Source: Lentisphaeria bacterium UBA1724 (GTDB lineage Bacteria; Verrucomicrobiota; Lentisphaeria; Oligosphaerales; Oligosphaeraceae). From it: a DNA stretch of 39,867 nucleotides. A program made the position numbers and the translations under genes. Positions within the stretch are counted from its first letter, which is position 1; each line of letters begins with the position of its first letter. Of the stretch, positions 26,320-34,894 are shown in pieces. The notes beneath the pieces are model-generated. The model was not told where the DNA came from and did not search any database. It saw only the letters and a list, made by a program, of their open reading frames with translations. The DNA lies in assembly GCA_002315885.1 (NCBI GenBank), contig DCIO01000061.1, positions 1-39,867 of the forward strand, written 5' to 3'.

Positions 26320-26996
26320 TTTTCACCTCCCTGATGGGCGTCGTCATCATTCAGCAAATGCATTTCATCCACATCGATATTGGAGAATGCCCGATTGATA
26401 TTGAAGATGGAGATGCCCATCACAAAAACCAACACGAATACATCCAGCAGGATGCCCAGTTCCACCACGATGCCGTATTCCAGCATCATGCCCATGCCGA
26501 AGGCGGTGATGCCGTTTTCGAAGACCAGGAAGCCGATGGCCTGGGTCAAGGCCTTCTTTCGGGCGATAATGACGAAAAGCCCGCTGAAGATGGTGATGAT
26601 AGCCACGGGGGCGCAAAGCACGGGCGTCTCCTCCGGCAAGACCAGATATTTTCCACAGAAACAGAATGCCACCGCAGTCACCGCCAGGAAAATCACCAGC
26701 GACTTGGAATAGCCCACCAGGGGTTCCAACTCACGGCGCACCTTCGCCTTGTACATGGAACGACGAAGCATCTTCGGCAATAGTATCGCCTTGGCAAAAA
26801 GACTCAGCACCGCAATCAAAAAGACCTGGGGCGATGGCGTTCCTTGACTCCAATTCCAGACGGTCAACGGAAATACGCCGATGACCACGCCCTGTAGCGC
26901 CACCAGACGGATGCAGTGCAGAAGACGGCTGGACACCAGAAGCGACAGGTCCGTCAACAACAATACCGCAAGAAGGATTTCAGCAAAACTCGTCAT
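26316..26996 (-). CDS. hydrogenase-4 component E-like membrane subunit (HyfE/NuoK-like)
   Basis: The 226-aa product has about six hydrophobic helices and the HyfE pattern, including KSLVIFLAVTAVAFCF and a C-terminal VFVLVFVMGISIFNINRAF segment resembling NuoK. HyfE-like proteins are small membrane subunits of the proton-pumping arm. The start at 26996 has GGAGG nearby and lies ten bases after the HyfC-like stop; a longer frame to 27104 overlaps that gene and is not used. The stop overlaps the HyfF-like start (ATGA). Confidence 0.88.
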   Translation of the reverse strand: MTSFAEILLAVLLLTDLSLLVSSRLLHCIRLVALQGVVIGVFPLTVWNWSQGTPSPQVFLIAVLSLFAKAILLPKMLRRSMYKAKVRRELEPLVGYSKSLVIFLAVTAVAFCFCGKYLVLPEETPVLCAPVAIITIFSGLFVIIARKKALTQAIGFLVFENGITAFGMGMMLEYGIVVELGILLDVFVLVFVMGISIFNINRAFSNIDVDEMHLLNDDDAHQGGEK

Positions 26997-27006
26997 ATTC
27001 CCTCCT

Positions 27007-27936
27007 CTATTTCTGGAAAAGCGACAGAAGAACGATAGCCAGCAAGGAAGCCCCCATGGCCGCGGAAATAATCTGGGGGACCTTGACGAAGCGGAAACGG
27101 GCAATCACGGATTCCACCACGCCCACAAACACCGCGCCTACGAGTACACAGAGCACCTCGCCAACCAGCGCAAACCAGGGGCTGCCAGGGATGCGCGGAC
27201 AGACCAGCAGAATTTCCATCAATAGCAGACACCACATTTTCAGGGATGCCGCGTAGTGTATCAGCGCCAAATCCACGCCGCTGTTGTCCAGAATCATAGC
27301 TTCGTGGATCATGGTCAATTCCAGGTGTGTATCCGGATCGTCAATGGGAACGCGGCAGCACTCGGTCAGGATGACCACGAAGAATCCCGCCGCCACCAGC
27401 AGCAGCGCGGTACCATCCAGGCTCCAGAAGCGCATGTCCATCTGGTTCAAGATGCCGTAGAGAGAGAGGTGCTTCGTCAGAAGAATCAGCGCACCGAAGG
27501 CCGCCAGGAGCGCCCCCTCCGCCAGCACGGCGAATTGGCATTCACGGCTGGCGCCCATGCCCTCGAAACTGGAGCCCGTGTCCAGCGCCGCCAGCACGGT
27601 GAAGAATCGCCCCGTCCCCATGAGATAAAGGAAGAGAATCAGGTCCCCCGTGAAAAAGAGTGGTGATGCACATCCCGCAAAAGGCAGGAGCAGCATGGCG
27701 CAAATCGTGGTGGCGCAGACAACCACCGACGCCAGGCGGAATACCCACGTGGTAGTTTTGCTATACACGCTGGCTTTGTGACACAACCGGAAGATATCGT
27801 AATAGAGCTGGAAGACGGAAGGACCCCGCCGACCAGCGAAAAATGCCTTGACTTTATTGATGATGCCAGGCAGAAGCGGCGCCCCCACCAGCGCTACCAG
27901 CAACCCTACCAACCAAACCAGAAGAGAATTTTCCAT
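27007..27936 (-). CDS. complex I subunit 1-like membrane subunit (HyfC/NuoH-like)
   Basis: The 309-aa product has about eight membrane helices and the NuoH/HyfC signature, including FAGRRGPSVFQLYYDIFRL near the N-terminus and the acidic loop ECCRVPIDDPDTHLELTMIHEA near residue 200. This subunit joins the hydrophilic arm to the antiporter arm and forms part of the quinone-like cavity or its equivalent. GGAGGAGG before the ATG supports the start. It lies 18 bp after the HyfB-like gene. Confidence 0.93.
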   Translation of the reverse strand: MENSLLVWLVGLLVALVGAPLLPGIINKVKAFFAGRRGPSVFQLYYDIFRLCHKASVYSKTTTWVFRLASVVVCATTICAMLLLPFAGCASPLFFTGDLILFLYLMGTGRFFTVLAALDTGSSFEGMGASRECQFAVLAEGALLAAFGALILLTKHLSLYGILNQMDMRFWSLDGTALLLVAAGFFVVILTECCRVPIDDPDTHLELTMIHEAMILDNSGVDLALIHYAASLKMWCLLLMEILLVCPRIPGSPWFALVGEVLCVLVGAVFVGVVESVIARFRFVKVPQIISAAMGASLLAIVLLSLFQK

Positions 27937-27954
27937 TTGTGTTCCTCCTCCCCG

Positions 27955-29787
27955 CTATGCGAAAAATGCCCAGGCAAGCATCAGTGCCAGCGCCAGCACC
28001 ATGATCAGCATATAGACATGCAGATAACCCGACTGGAAGCGATGAATCCGTTCCGACAATGCCGAAAATCCCCGAAAGAGCGGATTCCACCAAACCCGTC
28101 GTCCCAGATCCCGGTCCGTAACCACCAGGGAAGCGGATGTCGGGAAGAGTCCCTGAGGAGACTTCTTCTGACGTTCCAGTCCCAGCACGCCACCGAATTG
28201 GTCCGCCAGGGGCTGCACCAGCGCGCTGCCCGTGTATTCCATGCGAGAGGTGGGACGGGCATAGCCGCAATCCCAAGTCCCCACCGCACGATCATCCTTG
28301 CCTGCCCTGCGACGCAAGAGGAGAATTGCCCCGACCACGCCATAGAAGACCAGAAGGAAGATGCTGTTTTTCTGGAAAGCAGATGCAATGACATCACCGC
28401 AATCCACCGTTTCAAACCATTCCATGCAAGGCAAAACGCCGTATGCCAGCGGCAAAAGCAACGCCAGCGTCGTCAGAAGCACCTGCGGAAGCACCATGGA
28501 GGATTTCTCGGGGAGTGCCTGACGGGCGTAATCGCTGCGTGGTTCACCCAGGAATGCGCCCCCCACCGCTTTTGCCAATGCGGCGCAGGCCACGCCACCC
28601 GTCAGAGCTAGACAGAGCACCGCCAGCATGGAGGCACCGAAGAAGACCCCCTTGGCCTGTGCAATGCCAGAGAATGCCGCCACATAAATCAGCAACTCAC
28701 CAGCGAATCCGCAGAAGGGCGGCAAACCGCAAATGCCCGTGGCGGCCAGCACGAAGCACCGCCCCGTCCAAGGCATGACTTTCATCAATCCACCCAGGGA
28801 ATCAATCTTCAGAGTGCCGGTGGATTTCAGGACACTCCCCGCCCCCAGGAAGAGCGTGCCTTTCAGGAGCGCGTGATGAAGCAAATGGAGGAGTCCGCCG
28901 CAGAATCCGCAGACGGAGACCACCGGCATGGAATAGCATTCCCCCAGCATTCCGAGCCCCAGTCCCATGGCGGCGATGCCCATATTTTCCACACTGGAAT
29001 ATGCCAGCAACCGCTTCAGGTTGTTCTGAGGCAAAGCGAAGAGGATGCCGCCAAATGCCCCAAGTGCCCCCAGAAGCAGGAATAACCACCCGCAGTGCAT
29101 CACGACCTGGGGAAGATAGGGCATGAATTGGATGATGCCGTAGAACCCCAAGGGTATCATGGCGGCGGACATCAGCGCAGAGACAGGCGCGGGGGCCTCG
29201 GGATGGGCTTCGGGCAGCCATACGTGCAGGACTGGCAGCCCCGCTTTGATGCCGAAACCCGCCAAAAGCAGATAGAACTCCGTCAGCGGTGCATCCATTC
29301 GGCTCATCTCCATGGCGTATGCCAGCATCAGGAGAATGCCGCCCGCCTCGCAACTCATGAGATAAATCCAGGAGGCCTGGCGGGCTTTCTCTTCATGGTA
29401 TTCAAAAGCCACCAGGGCATAACTCGCCAACCCCATGACCTCCCAGCATACCAGGAAAGGCAAAAATCCCTCGCATACCGTCACCAACAGCATGGATGCC
29501 AGCGTCAAGTTGAAGAAGAGCCAGAAGAAGCCCATGCGACGACCACCCTGCCCCGACAGATAGCCTGGTGCATGCAATGCCGAGGCAATACCCACCAGGC
29601 AGATAATCAATCGGAAAAACCACGGCAGACTCAGAATGGCGCTGCAATCCACCAAGGCGGAGAGACATGCCAGAACCGCGCTCACGGCTCCGAGGCGACT
29701 AGCAAGCGCCTCAGAACGCCCAACACACAACGCACCAACGCCGCCAAAGCACAATAACAACACAGAAATGCTCAAAAACAAGCCCAT
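27955..29787 (-). CDS. proton-channel subunit of the Ehr complex (HyfB/NuoL-like)
   Basis: The 610-aa product is a polytopic NuoL/HyfB-type antiporter-like protein. It shows GYGIK-like wording (GFGIKAGLPVLHVWLPEAHP) with the channel lysine, AYSSVENMGIAAMG, HHALLKGTLFLGAGS and a long C-terminal part with WDCGYARPTSRMEYTGSALV, typical of HyfB. It should be the distal ion pump. I begin at the ATG at 29785-29787; an in-frame GTG at 29844 adds 19 residues without a ribosome binding site. It is the first of six genes in the operon, so the promoter must lie in the 280 bp before the toxin gene; TATAGT at about 29868 on the minus strand is a weak -10 candidate. Confidence 0.92.
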   Translation of the reverse strand: MGLFLSISVLLLCFGGVGALCVGRSEALASRLGAVSAVLACLSALVDCSAILSLPWFFRLIICLVGIASALHAPGYLSGQGGRRMGFFWLFFNLTLASMLLVTVCEGFLPFLVCWEVMGLASYALVAFEYHEEKARQASWIYLMSCEAGGILLMLAYAMEMSRMDAPLTEFYLLLAGFGIKAGLPVLHVWLPEAHPEAPAPVSALMSAAMIPLGFYGIIQFMPYLPQVVMHCGWLFLLLGALGAFGGILFALPQNNLKRLLAYSSVENMGIAAMGLGLGMLGECYSMPVVSVCGFCGGLLHLLHHALLKGTLFLGAGSVLKSTGTLKIDSLGGLMKVMPWTGRCFVLAATGICGLPPFCGFAGELLIYVAAFSGIAQAKGVFFGASMLAVLCLALTGGVACAALAKAVGGAFLGEPRSDYARQALPEKSSMVLPQVLLTTLALLLPLAYGVLPCMEWFETVDCGDVIASAFQKNSIFLLVFYGVVGAILLLRRRAGKDDRAVGTWDCGYARPTSRMEYTGSALVQPLADQFGGVLGLERQKKSPQGLFPTSASLVVTDRDLGRRVWWNPLFRGFSALSERIHRFQSGYLHVYMLIMVLALALMLAWAFFA

Positions 29788-30066
29788 GACTACACCACAC
29801 AAAAATAACTTCCAATACCCCTGACTTGACAGGAGAAAAAACACACGATTCGTAAAGCCGCGTACTATATACCTTGGCTATACGACTTCCATTTTGAATT
29901 TGTATTTTTTATGACAAAACAAGACAACGCAGCATACAAACACAGAACAGATATAACAATACAATCCCCCCCCTTCGAAATCTGGAATCGCCACCGTCTG
30001 GTTGACAATGCACCCTTTTCTCAGGACTTACCTAAGAACATCAACCACTAGCATAGGTGAAAGACT

Positions 30067-30390
30067 CTAGAGGAGTGCCTGAAGCTGTGCCTGCAATTTC
30101 GGCAGATCCTCTCTCGCCGTTCTCCAGACCAGGGTATAATCGGTCTGGGCATAATCGTGAATAAGGACATTCCGCATCCCAACTACCACACGCCAGGGTA
30201 TCTCGGGATGCGCTGCCCGAGTTTCCGCTGAAATCTGCCCTGCCGCCTCGCCAATGATAAGGAAATTATACGAGACTGCATCCTGCTTCAAAACCGAGCT
30301 CATAAATTCCTCTTGGGAACAAGCCGTCGCCTCGTTAATCTTAGCTATCGCCGCAAGAATATGCTCTATTCTTTGTCTTTCCGTAATCAT
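30067..30390 (-). CDS. hepT: HepT-family toxin (HEPN ribonuclease)
   Basis: The 107-aa product is a four-helix HEPN protein with the R-x4-H-x-Y active motif at R73, H78 and Y80 (RNVLIHDY). HepT cuts RNA or is otherwise toxic until the partner nucleotidyltransferase adds AMP groups to the motif tyrosine. Its ATG overlaps the stop of the upstream antitoxin gene by four bases (ATGA), the standard order for this pair. It is probably complete and functional. Confidence 0.92.
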   Translation of the reverse strand: MITERQRIEHILAAIAKINEATACSQEEFMSSVLKQDAVSYNFLIIGEAAGQISAETRAAHPEIPWRVVVGMRNVLIHDYAQTDYTLVWRTAREDLPKLQAQLQALL

Positions 30391-30680
30391 AGGAGAACCA
30401 TATCCTTCTTGACACTTGTACCAAACACGGGGTCAGACAGTGACGACATGGGAATGACATCAACTTTGCATTTTAAGATATCCTCCAAAGACAACTGCAA
30501 GCCGATTTGATCAAACAGCGTCGCCTTCTCATTGAAATCCGCCAGAAAATCTATATCGCTCTCCGGGGTTTCCTCCTTTCTTGCACAAGAGCCAAAGACA
30601 TATACTTTATCGGCATTATGCTCTCGTGCAAGCTGTCTAATCTCAGCCTGCAAACGCTGCAATCTGTCAAGTTGGCACAT
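30387..30680 (-). CDS. mntA: MntA-family nucleotidyltransferase antitoxin
   Basis: The 97-aa product is a minimal nucleotidyltransferase. The motif G-S-x10-D-x-D is complete (G30, S31, D42, D44 in GSCARKEETPESDID), so catalysis is expected. In characterised pairs it AMPylates the HepT tyrosine and thereby neutralises the toxin. AGGAGGGA just before the ATG at 30678-30680 sets the start; a GTG 18 bases further upstream is less likely. It is cotranscribed with hepT. Confidence 0.92.
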   Translation of the reverse strand: MCQLDRLQRLQAEIRQLAREHNADKVYVFGSCARKEETPESDIDFLADFNEKATLFDQIGLQLSLEDILKCKVDVIPMSSLSDPVFGTSVKKDMVLL

Positions 30681-30830
30681 CTTTCCCTCCTGTTCCACAA
30701 TTCACGTGGCTTCTTCAGAAATATAACTCCAATCAGACTGTTTTCTCAAAAACGCATTCTCAATTCCATCGGCGCCCCCTGCTTCGCACTTTAGAGCCAC
30801 CTCCACCTCTGGCACTACAAATTGAAAAAG

Positions 30831-30862
30831 ATTCATAATTCATAATTCATAATTCATAATTC
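30831..30862. repeat. 7-bp tandem array (ATTCATA units)
   Basis: Four perfect units of ATTCATA and a partial fifth lie directly next to the terminator of the pyruvate:ferredoxin oxidoreductase gene. The period of 7 is shared with the arrays at 19521, 22461, 35596, 36098 and 39234. Confidence 0.85.
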
Positions 30863-30864
30863 AA

Positions 30865-30905
30865 AAAAATCCCCGTCAGGAGTTGCGTTCCTGGCGGGGA
30901 TTTTT
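30865..30905 (-). terminator. terminator of the pyruvate:ferredoxin oxidoreductase gene
   Basis: AAAAATCCCCG-CAGGA and TCCTG-CGGGGATTTTT form a 17-bp stem with one mismatch and a GTTGCGT loop. On the minus strand it ends in a T-run about 25 nt after the stop codon. Confidence 0.92.
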
Positions 30906-30930
30906 GCGTGTTATGACTTAGCGGTTAGGC

Positions 30931-33900
30931 TTACATCATCTTGCCGACCTGCTGGATGAATTCCATGCGCTTTGCGGCATCGGCTTCGGCCTGAGCGAAG
31001 AGCTCATTGGCCTGGGCGGGATTGGCCTTCTGCAGCAGCTTATAGCGGCCTTCGGAGAGGAGGAATTCCTGGAAGGTGCCATTTGCGGCGGCCTTGACAT
31101 CCCAGCTGAAGCGCTTGTCGGCCTCGGCGGCGGGATTGAAGCGGTAAACGGGGTAGTAACCCGCTTCCACGGCGCGCTTCTGCTCGGTCTGGGTCTTGCT
31201 CATGTCGATGGTGTGAGCGATGCAGGGAGCGTAGGCGAAGATAATGGAAGGACCATCGTATGCTTCGGCTTCCTGGAAGGCCTTCAGAGTCTGGGCGCGG
31301 TCGTAACCCAGTGCGACGCTGGCCACGTAGACGTAGCCGTAGCTCATGCACATGAAACCCATGTTCTTCTTGTAGGTCTTCTTACCACCAGCGGCGAACT
31401 TCGCAACGGCAGCGGTAGGAGTGGACTTGGAGGCCTGGCCGCCGGTGTTGGAGTACACCTCGGTATCCAGAACCAGGATGTTCACATTGCGGTTCTGGGC
31501 GACCACGTGGTCGATGCCACCGTAACCAATGTCGTTGGCCCAGCCATCACCACCGATGATCCACACGGACTTGTCGCAGAAGTAATCCGCCAGCTCGTTG
31601 ATCTTGCCCAGGTCGGGGCAACCGCACTGCGCGTAGTACTTGGCGATGACTTCCTTGGCGGCCTTCTGGGCGGCAAAGGCTTCGTCAGTCTTGGAGTTGT
31701 CCCAGAACTTCAGTGCGCCATTGATGGCGTCCTTCAGATCCGCGGGAGCCTGCTCGCTGGCCAGGACCTTCTCGCAGTAGGCCTTCAGAGTGGAACGGTT
31801 GGAGTCCACAGCCATGCGCATACCGAAACCGAACTCGGCGTTGTCCTCGAAGAGGGAGTTTGCCCATGCGGGACCACGGCCGTCCTTCGCCTTGGCGTAG
31901 GGGATGGTGGGGAAGGTACCAGAGTAGATGGAGGAGCAGCCCGTGGCGTTGGCGACGATCATGTTCTGACCGAAGAGCTGGCTGACCAGCTTGACGTAGG
32001 GGGTCTCACCGCAACCGGCGCAGGCGCCAGAGAACTCGAAGAGGGGCTTGCGCAGCATGGCGCCCTTCAGGGAGGTGATGGCGTTCTTGCCCAGGATGTT
32101 GTCCTCGGTGCTCTCGAAGAACTTCTCGTTGGCGTTCTCACCAGCGGCGCGCTCGGCGGCCAGAGTGGACCAGCTCAAAGCGGCGGCCTTCTTGACAGTG
32201 CCGTCCTCGTTCTTCTGCTCCTTGACGGGGCACTGATCCAAGCAGACGCCGCAAGCCATGCAGTCTTCGATGTAGACCTGGACCTTGAACTTCAGACCAT
32301 CGGTCTTGGGCAGGGGATCCTTGGTGGCGAAGGAAGCGGGCGCGTTGGCCAGATCCTCGACCTTGAAGAGCTTGGTGCGGATGGCGGCGTGGGGGCAGCT
32401 GCTGGCACAGATGCCGCACTGGATGCAGGAGTCCAGATTCCACTTGGGAACCTTGGGGGCAAAACCGCGCTTCTCCAGAGCGGCGGTGCCGGTGGGCAGG
32501 GTGCCGTCCAGGCTCATGGCGGAGACGGGGATGTCATCACCCGCATTGCGCATGGAGCGCTCGATGACGTTCTTGGTGAAGGCGTCGGAGTCCGCGGGAA
32601 CCAACTGCTGCATGGGCACGCAGGGCACGCCATCCAGAGAGGCGGGAACTGCCACCTGGACGCAGGCGTCGGCGGAGAGGTCCACCAGCTTGTTGTTCAT
32701 GTCGATGACAGCCTGGCCCTTCTTGGCGAAGGTCTTGGCGTTCAGGGCCTTCATCTCTTCGGCGGCCTTGTCGAAGGGAACGATGCCGGCCACCTTGAAG
32801 TAGGCAACCATCATGACGGTGTTGGCACCCTTGCCGCGGAGACCGGGCTCGGTCTTCACGATGGCATCGGCGTTCACGTTGTAGAACTTGATATCGTTCT
32901 TGATGATGTATTCCTGCATGTCGCGGGTCAGCTTGCCGAAGACCTCGTCATTGCTGTAGGAGCTGTTCAGCAGGAAAGTACCGCCCTTCTTCAGGCCCTT
33001 CAGCAGATCGTAGCGGCCGATGTAGGCGGCGCAGGAGCAGCTGACCAGATCGGGAGAGGTGATCAGGTAGGTGGACTTGATGGGGGTGTCGGAGAAGCGC
33101 AGGTGGCTGCAGGTCAGACCGAAGGACTTCTTGGAGTCGTAGGCGAAGTATGCCTGGGCATCCTTGTTGGTCAGGTGACCGATGACCTTGATGGTGGTCT
33201 TGTTGGCACCGACGGTACCATCGCCGCCCAGACCGTAGAACATGCACGCAGTGGTGCCGGCAGGCTCGGTGGTGATGTGCTCGTCAATCTTCAGAGACAG
33301 GTTGGTCACGTCATCGTCGATACCGACGGTGAAGCCGTGGAAACCGCCCTTCTCCAGGTGCTTGTAGATCGCCAGGATCATGGAAGGAGTGAAATCCTTG
33401 CTGGAGAGACCATAACGGCCGCCGATGATGGTGATGGCGGGGTCGTTGATGGCGACCTTCACATCCATGTACAGGGGCTCGCCAATGGCGCCGGGCTCCT
33501 TGGTACGGTCCAGAACCGCAATGCGCTTCACGGACTTGGGCAGAGCGGCCAGGAACTTGTCAGCGTAGAAGGGACGATAGAGACGGACCTTCAGCAGACC
33601 ATACTTGGTGCCGCGGTTGGCGTTCAAGTAGTCAATGGTCTCCTCGATGGCCTCGCAGGCAGAACCGATGGCGACGATCACGTCGGTGGCGTCTGCGGCG
33701 CCAACATAGTCGAAGAGGTGATACTGACGACCAGTCACCTTCGCCACGGCATCCATCTTCTCCTGGACAATCGCGCCAACTGCATCGTAGTACTTGTTGA
33801 CGGTCTCGCGGCCCTGGAAATAGACGTCACCATTCTGGGCGCCCACCTTGGTCACAGGGGCCTCGGGGCGCAGACCGCGGGCGCGGAATTCCTCGACCGC

Positions 33901-34494
33901 CTTCTTGTCAACCAGCTGAGCGATGGTCTCGTAGGGGATTTCCTCGAACTTGTGGACTTCGTGAGAAGTACGGAAGCCGTCGAAGAACTGCAGGAAGGGG
34001 ACCTTGGAGGGATAGGTGGCCAGATGGGCAACCAGCGCCATATCCATCTCTTCCTGGACGGAGTTGGCGGCCAGCATGGCGAAACCGGTGTTGCGGCAGG
34101 CCATGACGTCGGAGTGGTCACCGAAGATTGCCAGGGACTGGCAAGCCAGAGAACGTGCAGTCACATGGAAGACGGTGGGCAGCATTTCGCCCGCGATCTT
34201 GTACATGTTGGGGATCATCAGCAGAAGACCCTGGGATGCGGTGTAGGTGGTGGTCAGAGAACCAGCGGCCAGCATGCCGTGGACGGCACCCGCGGCACCT
34301 GCCTCGGACTGCATCTCCACAACGGAAACCTGCTTGTTCCAGATGTTCCGCTTGTCTTCAGCGGCCCACTGGTCGACCCACTCGCCCATGGTGGAAGAGG
34401 GGGTGATGGGATAGATTGCGGCGGTCTCGCTCAGCGCGTATGCCACATACGCCGCTGCGTAATTGCCGTCCTGGGTGTTGATTTTACCCGACAT
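30931..34494 (-). CDS. nifJ: pyruvate:ferredoxin (flavodoxin) oxidoreductase
   Basis: The 1187-aa product is a complete homodimer-type PFOR, which converts pyruvate and CoA to acetyl-CoA and CO2 while reducing ferredoxin. The N-terminal pyruvate-binding domain has YPITPSSTMGE. A transketolase C-like region, a gamma/EKR region and a ferredoxin insert with two clusters (CIQCGICASSCP near 690, CMACGVCLDQCP near 745) follow. The thiamine-diphosphate domain has ACAGCGETPY and GGDGWANDIGYGG. AGGAG before the ATG fixes the start. The gene is monocistronic, with its own promoter-like sequence and terminator. Strongly biased codon use, reflected in long open frames on the opposite strand, suggests high expression. 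Confidence 0.97.
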   Translation of the reverse strand: MSGKINTQDGNYAAAYVAYALSETAAIYPITPSSTMGEWVDQWAAEDKRNIWNKQVSVVEMQSEAGAAGAVHGMLAAGSLTTTYTASQGLLLMIPNMYKIAGEMLPTVFHVTARSLACQSLAIFGDHSDVMACRNTGFAMLAANSVQEEMDMALVAHLATYPSKVPFLQFFDGFRTSHEVHKFEEIPYETIAQLVDKKAVEEFRARGLRPEAPVTKVGAQNGDVYFQGRETVNKYYDAVGAIVQEKMDAVAKVTGRQYHLFDYVGAADATDVIVAIGSACEAIEETIDYLNANRGTKYGLLKVRLYRPFYADKFLAALPKSVKRIAVLDRTKEPGAIGEPLYMDVKVAINDPAITIIGGRYGLSSKDFTPSMILAIYKHLEKGGFHGFTVGIDDDVTNLSLKIDEHITTEPAGTTACMFYGLGGDGTVGANKTTIKVIGHLTNKDAQAYFAYDSKKSFGLTCSHLRFSDTPIKSTYLITSPDLVSCSCAAYIGRYDLLKGLKKGGTFLLNSSYSNDEVFGKLTRDMQEYIIKNDIKFYNVNADAIVKTEPGLRGKGANTVMMVAYFKVAGIVPFDKAAEEMKALNAKTFAKKGQAVIDMNNKLVDLSADACVQVAVPASLDGVPCVPMQQLVPADSDAFTKNVIERSMRNAGDDIPVSAMSLDGTLPTGTAALEKRGFAPKVPKWNLDSCIQCGICASSCPHAAIRTKLFKVEDLANAPASFATKDPLPKTDGLKFKVQVYIEDCMACGVCLDQCPVKEQKNEDGTVKKAAALSWSTLAAERAAGENANEKFFESTEDNILGKNAITSLKGAMLRKPLFEFSGACAGCGETPYVKLVSQLFGQNMIVANATGCSSIYSGTFPTIPYAKAKDGRGPAWANSLFEDNAEFGFGMRMAVDSNRSTLKAYCEKVLASEQAPADLKDAINGALKFWDNSKTDEAFAAQKAAKEVIAKYYAQCGCPDLGKINELADYFCDKSVWIIGGDGWANDIGYGGIDHVVAQNRNVNILVLDTEVYSNTGGQASKSTPTAAVAKFAAGGKKTYKKNMGFMCMSYGYVYVASVALGYDRAQTLKAFQEAEAYDGPSIIFAYAPCIAHTIDMSKTQTEQKRAVEAGYYPVYRFNPAAEADKRFSWDVKAAANGTFQEFLLSEGRYKLLQKANPAQANELFAQAEADAAKRMEFIQQVGKMM

Positions 34495-34591
34495 GATTAC
34501 TCCTGTATTTTGGTTGACTCAGAGGGCAAGACAAAACGCCCCACCACTCCACGAATGAAAAAAACAAAAAATAAAAACCGCGAATTTCGAG

Positions 34592-34620
34592 AATATATTG
34601 CCTAATGGCGACTCTGTCTC
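34592..34620 (-). promoter_or_regulatory. candidate promoter of the pyruvate:ferredoxin oxidoreductase gene
   Basis: On the minus strand GAGACA (34615-34620) and TATATT (34592-34597) are spaced by 17 bp, each matching four or more positions of the sigma-70 consensus. The ATG lies about 100 bp further on. Confidence 0.45.
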
Positions 34621-34781
34621 TTTTTCGGCAAAGTTTATCCCCCTTTCCTACGGAACAATTCCACAACAATTCCACACAAATTGACGATTCACCACGTGCA
34701 ACCCGATACAATTTCAGTACCCTTTGCGCAAATCACCAAAACAGCCCACACAGACTTGCAAAAAATATTTATCCCTTGTTG

Positions 34782-34810
34782 TTGACAGCATCTTTTCAAG
34801 GCGTTACATT
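34782..34810 (+). promoter_or_regulatory. sigma-70 promoter of the repeat protein gene
   Basis: A perfect -35 box TTGACA (34782-34787) is followed after exactly 17 bp by TACATT (34805-34810). This gives a leader of about 75-80 nt before the ATG at 34895. Confidence 0.7.
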
Positions 34811-34894
34811 GAATTCAAGTCCCTCAGTTGGACACAATTTTTCTTTTTTTACACCTAAATCATCACTCAACACAAAAAAAACGGAATAATTACA

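Noticed and set aside
30831..30862. Possible CRISPR array
   Set aside because: The units are 7 bp and contiguous, with no spacers and no cas genes in the window.
31213..34605. A very long open frame (over 1100 codons) on the plus strand opposite the pyruvate:ferredoxin oxidoreductase gene
   Set aside because: It mirrors the strongly biased codons of the real gene, its low-complexity GV-rich product matches nothing I recognise, and no ribosome binding site is present.
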